Assembly (NCBI GenBank): GCA_022984795.1
Contig: JALIHJ010000048.1
Span: 124,001 to 188,000 of the forward strand
Origin: Fabrea salina
Taxonomy: Eukaryota; Ciliophora; Heterotrichea; Heterotrichida; Fabreidae
DNA: 64,000 nucleotides
Direction of reading: 5' to 3'
Shown here: one piece after another, positions 15,651 through 25,421 of the stretch
How the letters are laid out: each line of letters opens with the position of its first letter
Numbering within the stretch: the first letter of the stretch is position 1
Program-made: the position numbers and the translations under genes
Notes under the pieces: generated by a model
What the model saw: only the letters and a program-made list of their open reading frames with translations
What the model was told of the DNA's origin: nothing
Databases searched by the model: none

Positions 15651-18246
15651 TTACTGATTCTTCCCATTTTCTTAAGTCGGGTTCACTCAGAACTCTGTTG
15701 GTGGCTTCAATTCTTTTCTGCAAAGTGTACCAAGGCCTGATGGGGGAGGTGTCTATTTTAGAGATTTCTTCTCTTAACCTCATAGCTAAGCTCCCTGGGT
15801 TCCAGCCTTCTATCCACTCTTCTCCTTTGATTAGTTGGCCTTCTACTTGTTCTACACAAAAGTTTTCGTCGAACTCTGCTTTAAGCATCTTTTGGTAAAT
15901 TGAGTTGAGTTCGTTCTCTTCGCTCAGGTGGTTGCTTGCCCACTCTGCAGAAGCTTTGAGTCTTGACTCAACTTGTCTATAGTACACGTCACTTCTGTCT
16001 AAAAACACACAGCAAGCATAGTTTAGGTAGTTAGCCCAACTTATGGCATCTTGGGTTTTGTTGTTGTTCAAACACTCGTTAACCAAGCTGGTTATTCTTA
16101 GTACAAGTATTTTAAGCATAGTGTCTGCGTACAAGCCGAAACTATTGAACCCAGAAAGCAAGTTGCAAACACAGTCCATGGCTTGTTTGATCTTATCTGA
16201 GTTAAGACACTCAAAAGCGGCTAAGCATATACTACCGTCACGGTAGTTCTTTATAAACATTTTGGTTTCGCGAATAAGGGTTTCTTTCTGGGAACTATTC
16301 AGAAAAATACTTTGAGGTGCTTCTTTGCAGTTCCTTACAAAGCTGAGTTCAAGTTTGCGGCAAAGGGGCTCTTCAGGGTCTAGCTGGAGTAAGCCTCTGT
16401 TACTAGGTTCAACTTCTCTAACACAGTTGTTCAGAACTACCCATCTGTAAAGAAAGTTCTCTCCTTTTCTTCGGAAGTGAAGTGCTATGTTAATTACTTT
16501 CTGGTAAGGTTCCTCACCTTTGAATTCATGGAACACTCTGCTGAGTGTGCTTAGCCTCTGAAGGTATAGTTGCTGCACCTCCTTGATTATAGAGTTAACT
16601 TTGAACTCCTCAGTTTCTTGAGTGAAGTAGAAGTTGTCTAAGTCTACTTCTTCTTTGAGGCTCTCAGGTATCAAGGAGTTGTACCAGTCCTCTTCTTGAG
16701 ATTTGCCTTTAAAAAGCAAGTAAGACCTCGTAAGGTCACTTTTTTGCACCAGAGAAGGGTCAACGTAAACTAAACTGTATGCAGAAAACAACCCTTTACC
16801 CCCCAGAGCGTGTTCCATTACTTGGGACTCAGAAACAACGCTAGTGTGGATGTCGTTGAACTTGCGCCACAACTGATGCTCTTGGTCAAATATGTAAGTG
16901 AAGTAGTGGCCTCCGTCAGCTCCTCCTTCGTGAACCAACACTGCATGCAAGAAGTAAGGGTGCTTTTTCATCTCAGCTGAGTCAAAAAGGCTCTCTACTT
17001 CTTGACTGAGTGTTTGTATTTCTTGTTTGATAGACTCAACTTTTTGGTTCACTAAAGAAGAACACTGGTCTACCAAGCTTAAAGCTGACTGCAGTTGAGG
17101 CAGTTGTGGGAAGAGTTCTAGGTTTTCAGGACTAAGTGAGTCAGTCGTTTCTAAGTCAACGTAAGTTGAAGACTGAATGTTGTCGCTGAGGAAAATAGAA
17201 GTTAACTCTAGAACTTTACTTAGTGGAATTTGGGAGTCTTTAAAGCGCTCGAACTTTTCTAGTTTTTCCTGTAGAAACTTTATTCTTTTTTGGTGTACTT
17301 TAATAGAATTCATGATTTCTAAGCTTTTAGTTTTGTTTTCAACTAAAAACCTGTCTGGGTAAATCACTTTGGGGAAGCTAAAAGCTTTGTGGACCTTTTT
17401 TAATAGCCCCATTTCAGTGTCATACTTAACTCTTTGGATTCCAAACAGTAAAATCTGAGGCAACTTTTCAATCCAAATTCTTTGAAAGGCTTGAGTGAGT
17501 TGGCCTTCAGGGGTTAAGTACCCCTCAATAAAGTTCTCGTAGGCACTGGCCCACCCACTGTACAAGTCTTTTTGTTCTATGTCGATGTTAATCTGCCCAA
17601 ACACACTTGACTTGCCAGTAACTACTTGTTTGGCTTCTTGGAAGTAACTAAGTTCTTCAGTGTGCTTTCCATAAAACAACTGAGAAATCTTTCCTTGTTC
17701 CAAAGACTTAGTGACTTGGTCTCTAGAGTTCAAAGCTTCTTCTAGACGCTCCACAAGCATCATGTTGAACTCGCCAATGTCTTTTTCGTCACCGATCTCA
17801 ATAGGGTTCCCTAAGTCATCTACAAGACAGTTCAGGACTAAAGAAGGGTCGATGTACTTTTTGTTACTCCTTATCATGTAGGCAAAGAGTCTTTGGAGCT
17901 GAAGCATGAGTTTGGTGCTTTGTTTACTTTCTTCGGGATCAGAAAAAGCCATTACTTGCTGTACAAAGTTAGGAACCATAAAGTACGCTTGGATTAAGGA
18001 ATTGAAGTAGCAGGTGCTGCCTAGATTTTTCAGTCCTACAGGAGAGCCTTCTTGTCTTTGGCGCTGGGGTGGGTTAAGTGGCTCAAACGAAGAGTAAAGG
18101 GCTTTTTCTGTCGTGGAAGTTAAAAGGGAATTGATGGCTTGCTCTTTGTTTTTGTGGATTTTAAGAGCTTGGATGGCTTGGTCTCTTGAGTAGTTCAGTT
18201 CCATCACTGACCTGATGTCAGCTTCTTTGGGCTGGTCCAAACTCAT
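15628..18246 (-). CDS. Ubiquitin-specific protease, USP25/USP28-like
   Basis: 872 residues. Residues 8-45 form a UBA-like three-helix module (MELNYSRDQAIQALKIHKNK). The USP Cys box is GLKNLGSTCYFNSLIQAYF with nucleophile near Cys79. The His box is GGADGGHYFTYIFD with a downstream WRKFND Asp, near residues 450-475, with a coiled-coil-like insertion between the boxes as in USP25/28. The C-terminal 370 residues are helical and unassigned. All three catalytic elements are present, so it is predicted to be an active deubiquitinase. It ends 23 bp inside the convergent VPS28 coding sequence. Confidence 0.92.
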   Translation of the reverse strand: MSLDQPKEADIRSVMELNYSRDQAIQALKIHKNKEQAINSLLTSTTEKALYSSFEPLNPPQRQRQEGSPVGLKNLGSTCYFNSLIQAYFMVPNFVQQVMAFSDPEESKQSTKLMLQLQRLFAYMIRSNKKYIDPSLVLNCLVDDLGNPIEIGDEKDIGEFNMMLVERLEEALNSRDQVTKSLEQGKISQLFYGKHTEELSYFQEAKQVVTGKSSVFGQINIDIEQKDLYSGWASAYENFIEGYLTPEGQLTQAFQRIWIEKLPQILLFGIQRVKYDTEMGLLKKVHKAFSFPKVIYPDRFLVENKTKSLEIMNSIKVHQKRIKFLQEKLEKFERFKDSQIPLSKVLELTSIFLSDNIQSSTYVDLETTDSLSPENLELFPQLPQLQSALSLVDQCSSLVNQKVESIKQEIQTLSQEVESLFDSAEMKKHPYFLHAVLVHEGGADGGHYFTYIFDQEHQLWRKFNDIHTSVVSESQVMEHALGGKGLFSAYSLVYVDPSLVQKSDLTRSYLLFKGKSQEEDWYNSLIPESLKEEVDLDNFYFTQETEEFKVNSIIKEVQQLYLQRLSTLSRVFHEFKGEEPYQKVINIALHFRRKGENFLYRWVVLNNCVREVEPSNRGLLQLDPEEPLCRKLELSFVRNCKEAPQSIFLNSSQKETLIRETKMFIKNYRDGSICLAAFECLNSDKIKQAMDCVCNLLSGFNSFGLYADTMLKILVLRITSLVNECLNNNKTQDAISWANYLNYACCVFLDRSDVYYRQVESRLKASAEWASNHLSEENELNSIYQKMLKAEFDENFCVEQVEGQLIKGEEWIEGWNPGSLAMRLREEISKIDTSPIRPWYTLQKRIEATNRVLSEPDLRKWEESVINHQYKS

Positions 18247-18359
18247 TTATTAGTTATTATTATGATCAGTTAAAGGTTTGCATCACTTTCAGATAAACCT
18301 CAGCTGTTCTCATCAGTTGCATTCATTTTTATTTTATAAGTGCAAATAATTACTTAAAT

Positions 18360-21300
18360 ATGATTCTACTTTTAGTGATTTTGCTGGAAACTTGCAACTG
18401 CCAAGTATCACAGAAGCTTCCCAGTTCAAAGATTCCTCCTTTTGGACGTCAAAGGACAATCATGCAGTATAATCCTTATATCAATTCTCTCCTGGTTTTC
18501 AGCGGCAGTACCTCAGAAAAGTACACCAAAGATATTTGGAAGTTCAACCTAACTACTAATGAATGGGAAGAGTTCTCAATCAGCACAAACTTAGAACCCT
18601 CTAGAAGAATTGACTCTGGAAGCTTCACTACTCCTGACTACAAAAGCTTTTGCATTTTTGCCGGACTTGGTGAGAAAGGCCCTTTGCAAGACCTTTGGTG
18701 CTACAAGATCGACGGCTTAAGGGTAAGTGTTACTCAGTGGTACGAAGTCCAAACTTCGGGAGAAATTCCTTCCCCTCGGTACAGGTTCGGCTACACCCAA
18801 GCTAAGTTCAACGGAACTCACTACTTCTTTCTCTTTGGTGGAGTAACTGCTTTTAGCTATACTGACTTATTTGGGTAAGAGTTACTTAGACTCAATTTGG
18901 AAACTTGGACCTGGCAAATTTTTCCTAAAGACGGAGCTGTTCCAAGTTTCAAAATGGGGCCTTCTTTACAGTACCATGAAGGGTTTCTTTACCTTGCTGG
19001 GGGAGAAGAAAGACTCAGTGCAAACTACTTCCCTAGTAACCTTTTTAGGTATAACTTGAATGAGCAGAAGTGGGAGGATTTAACAAGTTCGGTTAGCTAT
19101 GAGCACCGCTACCTCCACGGGTCTTGTGTATTTGACAATTACTTGTACCTCTTTTATGGCTGGTCCAACTTGCTTAATGCTAATGTTGACTCTATCGATA
19201 GAGTAAATCTGCAATCCACTGAGTTCAACTGGGAAGTTGTAGAAATTCAAAAGGACTCTGACTATCCAGAAGTACTTAGGTCAGCCTATGGCTATACGTG
19301 CTTAGAAAACAAGGTGTACATGTTTGGAGGCTACTCTGCCCAGACCCTCAGAAACTCAGTTCTCCAGCTCGACCTTTCCCAACTCCCCCTCACCTACCAG
19401 TTCCTTGCCCACGACTACTACGGACCTCTTAGCCGCACTGAGCACTCCCTAGTGGTTATCAACGCAGAGTTTTACTTGTTTGGAGGAATCAACAACGAAA
19501 GGATCCTTGGTGACTTCTGGAAGTACAACGAAGCCCTGGACAAGTGGAGTGAAATCCAGGTAGAAGGAACCAGTCCTTCAGCCAGGATGCGGCACGCAGC
19601 AGACTCGTTTGCAGACAACATGCTGATTTGGGGAGGAGAAAACGAGTCAGGACTGCTGAACGACATCTACATCTACAACGCTTTCCTCGAGTCTTGGAGA
19701 GCCATTGAAGTCTCCGGCACTCTCATTCCGAGTGCTAGGAAGAACTTGTGTGTAGGACTGTTCAAAAATCAAGTGTTTCTGTACGGAGGAATTACAGAAG
19801 CTGGATTTTCAGACGAACTTTGGAAGTTTGAAATAGGGTCCCAAACCTACGAATTGATCAGCAAGGGGCAGAAAGGTAGTCCAGGACCTCTGGCAGACCA
19901 CTACTGTAAACTAGAGCAAAAAAGTGGTTCAATTAAGTTTTACGTGATGTTTGGAAGAAAGCCTACAGACGAACCACTGGGTTCAGTGTACTATTTTGAC
20001 ATAGCAAAATCTAAGTGGCACGAAGTGTTTAACAACGGTTACAATTACATGAGGAACAGAGAAAGAGCCAGCATTGCTAAAATCGAGAATCAAGTTTTTG
20101 TCTTAGGAGGAACTACCTGGACCCTTCAGGCCTATGATACTTTTTTCTCGTTAAATTTAGACACGCTAAACTACACCGACTACCCTCCACTTGAAGAAGT
20201 TAGTTACTCTGGAGCTTCTGTTTACTTCAGAGATTCACTTTTCGTGCACTCAGGTGGTTCGACTTACGGGGGTTCTTTGAGGACTTTCATTCCTGTGAAC
20301 AGTTTTAAAAGACTTAATTTGAACACTTTGGAAAACAAAACGCCGTGCAGTCCAGGCACTTTTAGGACTCAAGAGGAGTGCAGTATATGTCCAGTTGGGA
20401 CTTATGCTTCTGAGTATGGGTCTTCTTACTGCACACAGTGCGAACCTGGGACTTACAACCCTTACACAGGAGCAACTTCAATATACCAGTGTAAGCCTTG
20501 CCCTTACGGGTCATTTAGTTCAAGACCAGGAAGTCCTAGGTGTTACAACTGTCCTTTTGGTGACTTTTGTTATGTGGGCTCAGATAAGATCTACAACAAA
20601 GAAATCAAAAGTGCTTACAGTTCAATTCAGCCTGACGTGCTAGAGTTGGTTGACGAAGAAAACTCAGTTTTGAACCAGATTTTGATTTTCTCAGTAGTGT
20701 TAGCACTGATTTTACTGGTGAGTTTTTTGATATTCAGAAGGAACTTAGGTTCGTTCGTTAAAAAACTGGACCTCTACGACCAGTCACACAACTACAAACT
20801 AAACAAGCCAATGTACTTGAGGAAGACTGTTTGCGGAGGGTTGTTTTCAATAGTGTTTATCATACTGGCTATCTGGGTTATAACAGAGAGCTTTGTGATC
20901 TACTTCGAAGAAAACATCCAAAAAACAGTTTCTTTAGTTCCTTTTGTGTTACTTGAAAACGAAAACCCTGAAATCAAGTCTGACTTCAATATCACCGTGA
21001 AGTTGTACAACTTCGGGTCTAGTTGTTTGGTCGCTGATGCTTGCAGCCCTAACATTGTTCATAGAAACCGAAACGTAAACGGAAGGCTCCAGAAAACTTG
21101 TTATTACGAAGAATATAAAGTGTGCTCGATAAACTTTTTCTGCAAAGACTGTGAAATCCAAACTGCTGCAAGTATTGAAATTCAAGTTTCTGATCTTTTC
21201 AGTCATGCTTCAGCAATAGAACTTAACATGAATTCTGGAGCCTCAAACCCGAATAAAGTAAGCACTATAATCCAAAGAATTCTTTCTGACTACCCACAAG

Positions 21301-21869
21301 TGTTTTTGGGCTACCAACCCACTGTCTTCTCAGTCAGTGCTATTCCTTCAGTAACCCTTACTTAGATCTACGAAGACCCAGAAACCCAAAGCACAGGTTA
21401 CCACCTTTCAGCTTCAGACTCTCCCCAAAAAGGGTCACAAACAGTGATAGAGGAGTAAGAGTTACTTAGAATATCTTTTAAGTCAGGACTGAACGTGCAG
21501 GTAGACATAGTGAGGAGCGAAACAGGACTGGTGACTCTGAGAACTGAGAAACAAACTCTCTTCGTTTTGTTCAGTGCTCTCATTGGATCAGTGTATGGGT
21601 TTTATGAAATTGTAGAATGGGCAATGGGCTTCATTGAACAAAAATACACTTCTGTGAAAAAGACCATAAAAAGCAGAAGCAAGTTTAGAAGAATGCTACT
21701 AGCGATCCACCTTTTAGACAGCTTTTTTGACGAAGAAGAAGATAGCATTTCACTCGAAAAAGGGATTTCTAGGAAACGCGCCAAATCAAACTCTGACAAC
21801 TTCATTCAAAAGCACACTACTACAAAGACCCTTAGAAACTTGCTTGAAAGTGAAGACAATAGAATCTAG
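18360..21869 (+). CDS. Kelch-repeat / Cys-rich / multi-TM surface protein, copy 1 (three 15-nt introns)
   Basis: Exons 18360-18874, 18890-21350, 21366-21454, 21470-21869; introns 18875-18889 and 21455-21469 (both gtaagagttacttag) and 21351-21365 (gtaacccttacttag). 1154 residues. Order: signal peptide (MILLLVILLETCNC), kelch blades to about residue 640 (repeated FGG, R..H and W....), GCC2/GCC3-type Cys modules about 653-740 (CSICPVGTYASEYG, CEPGTYNPYTG), TM helices near 765 and 820, an extracellular-type domain with paired Cys, and a last TM near 1050. A further stop-free intron candidate lies at 18723-18737. Likely a surface receptor or adhesin; ligand unknown. The tandem paralogue starts 11 bp downstream. 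Confidence 0.9.
18618..18841 (+). repeat. 224-bp near-identical block (matches 22127-22350, two differences)
   Basis: Only two substitutions were seen (GGT/GGC before GAG, and AACGG/AGCGG). The block includes the candidate stop-free intron gtaagtgttactcag in both copies. Confidence 0.85.
19287..19733 (+). repeat. 447-bp block identical to 22793-23239 (gene conversion tract)
   Basis: By eye every base from TATGGCTATACG through CATTCCGAGT matches the second kelch gene at an offset of 3506. Sequence on both sides diverges at once (GCTAGGAAG against CCTCGTAGA on the right). The block encodes about three kelch blades. Confidence 0.88.
21273..21577 (+). repeat. 305-bp block identical to 24764-25068, containing introns 2 and 3
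   Basis: The block is identical in both kelch genes at an offset of 3491, covering the end of exon 2, both small introns, all of exon 3 and the start of exon 4. Flanks diverge sharply (TCTCATTGG against AACGTTAGG). Intron identity rules out selection on protein alone. Confidence 0.88.
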
Positions 21870-21880
21870 TTCTAATAAAA

Positions 21881-24800
21881 ATGCTAATTTTCTTGGTTTT
21901 TAGGCTAACTCACTGTTACTTAATTGAGTACATGCCTGAGTTCCAAATACCTCCAACTCAAAGGCAACACCCATGCATGAGTTCAGATTCAAACTCTTTG
22001 ATTGTATTTGGAGGGAGCTATGAAGGCTTCTATTCAAATGAAGTTTGGAAATTTTCTATTCGGGATCAAGTGTGGGAACAGAACTCAATCAGTACCAACA
22101 TTGCACCTGCCAAAAGAGTAAATGCAGGAAGCTTCACTACTCCTGACTACAAAAGCTTTTGCATTTTTGCCGGACTTGGCGAGAAAGGCCCTTTGCAAGA
22201 CCTTTGGTGCTACAAGATCGACGGCTTAAGGGTAAGTGTTACTCAGTGGTACGAAGTCCAAACTTCGGGAGAAATTCCTTCCCCTCGGTACAGGTTCGGC
22301 TACACCCAAGCTAAGTTCAGCGGAACTCACTACTTCTTTCTCTTTGGTGGGAAAACTTTTAAAACACTCAGCAATGAATTATTTGGGTAAGAGTTACTTA
22401 GACTCAATTTGGAAACTTGGAGGTGGACTAAGTTTGAAAATCTAGGCGGTTATCCTCAGCCTAAGACAGCTCCTAGTTTGAACTACCTAGACGGAGTTCT
22501 ATACCTCGTCGGAGGGGAAGCTGATACTAGTCCAGATCCTTATAAACCTGAGTTCTATAAGTACGACTTGAGCAGTTACACTTGGGAAGAAGTCTCTGCT
22601 CTAAAAAGCTTTGTGAACAGGAACCTCCACGGGTCTTGTATATTTGACAACTACTTGTACCTCTTTTATGGCTGGTCCAACTTGCTTAATGTTAATGTTG
22701 ACTCTATCGATAGAATCCAACTAAACTCTTCTTCAGCTACTTGGGAACAATTAGAGGTAGAGCCTACCAATGAAAACTTACTAAGGTCTACATATGGCTA
22801 TACGTGCTTAGAAAACAAGGTGTACATGTTTGGAGGCTACTCTGCCCAGACCCTCAGAAACTCAGTTCTCCAGCTCGACCTTTCCCAACTCCCCCTCACC
22901 TACCAGTTCCTTGCCCACGACTACTACGGACCTCTTAGCCGCACTGAGCACTCCCTAGTGGTTATCAACGCAGAGTTTTACTTGTTTGGAGGAATCAACA
23001 ACGAAAGGATCCTTGGTGACTTCTGGAAGTACAACGAAGCCCTGGACAAGTGGAGTGAAATCCAGGTAGAAGGAACCAGTCCTTCAGCCAGGATGCGGCA
23101 CGCAGCAGACTCGTTTGCAGACAACATGCTGATTTGGGGAGGAGAAAACGAGTCAGGACTGCTGAACGACATCTACATCTACAACGCTTTCCTCGAGTCT
23201 TGGAGAGCCATTGAAGTCTCCGGCACTCTCATTCCGAGTCCTCGTAGAAACCTGTGCCTGATTATGGCGGAGAATGAAGTGTTTCTGTACGGAGGAATGA
23301 CGGAAGCTGGGCTTTCAGACGAACTTTGGAAGTTCGACATAAGACTAGGCACTTACACTTTGCTGAACGAAAAAGACCAAGAAGGCCCAGGTCCTTTGTC
23401 AACTCATACTTGCACTCTAGAATCAGAGAGAATTTACGTAATGCTCGGAAAAGCCAGAAGTGACGAGCCAAGAGGCTCAGTGCACTACTTTGACTTACAA
23501 GAAAACAGGTGGTCCACAGTGTTGTCAAATGCTAAAAGCTCCAAAAAAAGGTCAGAAGCTACTGTTTTGAAGCTAGACAACGAAGTCTTTGTACTAGGAG
23601 GAACTATTTGGAACCTCCAGGGCTACGGAACCTTTTTCTCTATCAACTTAGAGAACTTGGAGTACACTGACTACCAAGAAATTCAAGACGTTAGCTTCGG
23701 AGCAGCTTATGTGTACTTCAAAGACTCCTTGTACGTCCATGGAGGGGGTTCTTCATCCGGAAGTGCGATCAGGAACAAGATTCCTAGCAACACCTTTTTC
23801 AAAATAAACATTAGAAGCATCCGAAAAGTAACCAAGTGCAGTCCTGGAACTTTTGAAAGTTTCGGAGAGTGCAGTCTGTGTCCCCCAGGTACTTTTTCGT
23901 CTGCTTTTGGAGTCACTGAGTGCAGACTGTGTCCTGCTGGTACCTTTAACCCTTACTACGGAGCAAGTTCAGTATACGAGTGCAAGCCCTGTTACGAAGG
24001 CACTTTTAGTTCTGGAGTGGGCAACTCAAAGTGTTACAGTTGCGTTACTGGAAGTTACTGTCCTGTAGGCTCTATAAAAGCTAGTTCTGATAAACTAGAA
24101 CCTGAGTTTATGTCTATACAACCGAGTATAGAAGAAGAAATAGACCAAGAGTCTTCTGAAGCTGCTTACGAACTAAGGTTTTATGTCGGTTCGATTGGCT
24201 TTATATTTCTGGCTCTGTTTTACTTCTCTGAAAAGTTGAGAAAGAAACTCAAAGGCATTGACCTTTACAGTGACTCGCACAACTACGCAGAAAACAAGCC
24301 CATGTACATCAAAAGCAGCAAAATTGGAGGGGCTTTTTCTCTGATTTTCATACTCACTGGAGTGTTTATTATAGGTCAAGCTCTGATCTACTACACTATG
24401 AGCAACATACTTGAAACTAAAACTTTAGTGCCTTTTGTTGTCATGAACAAGAGAAACCCTCAAGTTTCTGGGGATTTTGAAATCCAGGTTAAACTTTACA
24501 GCTTCGGCACTTACTGTCTTGTGGATGGTGTTTGCAACCCTGATATTGAAATAACTCACTCTAACATTCAGGGCAACTTAACATTTGCTTGTTCTGTTGA
24601 GGAGTCGCAGCAATGCTCTGTAAGCTTTGCTTGCAAACATTGTAGGATCCTAACTGGTGCTTATCTTAGAATTGAGGTTTCACATGTGCTTAGTTATGCT
24701 TCAGCAATAGAACTTAAAATGGACGTTAATTCATCCATTCCCAACCAAAATAGCACTTTGATTCAAAGAATTCTTTCTGACTACCCACAAGTGTTTTTGG

Positions 24801-25408
24801 GCTACCAACCCACTGTCTTCTCAGTCAGTGCTATTCCTTCAGTAACCCTTACTTAGATCTACGAAGACCCAGAAACCCAAAGCACAGGTTACCACCTTTC
24901 AGCTTCAGACTCTCCCCAAAAAGGGTCACAAACAGTGATAGAGGAGTAAGAGTTACTTAGAATATCTTTTAAGTCAGGACTGAACGTGCAGGTAGACATA
25001 GTGAGGAGCGAAACAGGACTGGTGACTCTGAGAACTGAGAAACAAACTCTCTTCGTTTTGTTCAGTGCAACGTTAGGGTCTGTTTTTGGGATGATGGGAA
25101 TTTTTAAATACATAATGAACATAGTCGAGTACAATTTTTTAAACATCAGATACAAAAACAAACGCACAGCACTGATTAACTCCATACAAGAAAGCTCAAG
25201 AAAGTTAGACCTCAACATGAACAACACCAATGCAATACTACCAGAGGACCTAGAAGGAAAGGGCGAATTAGAAGAAAAGGGATCGGGGTTCACTACTAAA
25301 AGGTCGGGGAGAGTATTGCCAGAACGACTAATGGACAGAAGCTTAGTTGTAGACAACATGATGCTTGATGACACAAGACTTGTGAAAAGAGAAATCAGTT
25401 TTAGTTAG
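21881..25408 (+). CDS. Kelch-repeat / Cys-rich / multi-TM surface protein, copy 2 (three 15-nt introns)
   Basis: Exons 21881-22386, 22402-24841, 24857-24945, 24961-25408; introns 22387-22401, 24842-24856 and 24946-24960 have the same sequences and phases as in copy 1. 1160 residues with the same layout: signal peptide, kelch propeller, Cys-rich modules (CSLCPPGTFSSAFG, CRLCPAGTFNPYYG), TM helices and a variable cytosolic tail. Overall protein identity with copy 1 is moderate, but several DNA blocks are identical or nearly so. The tails (KRSGRVLPERLMDRSLVVDN here) are unrelated, suggesting different cytosolic partners. Candidate silent intron at 22232-22246. Confidence 0.9.
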
Positions 25409-25421
25409 TAACTCAGTAAAA

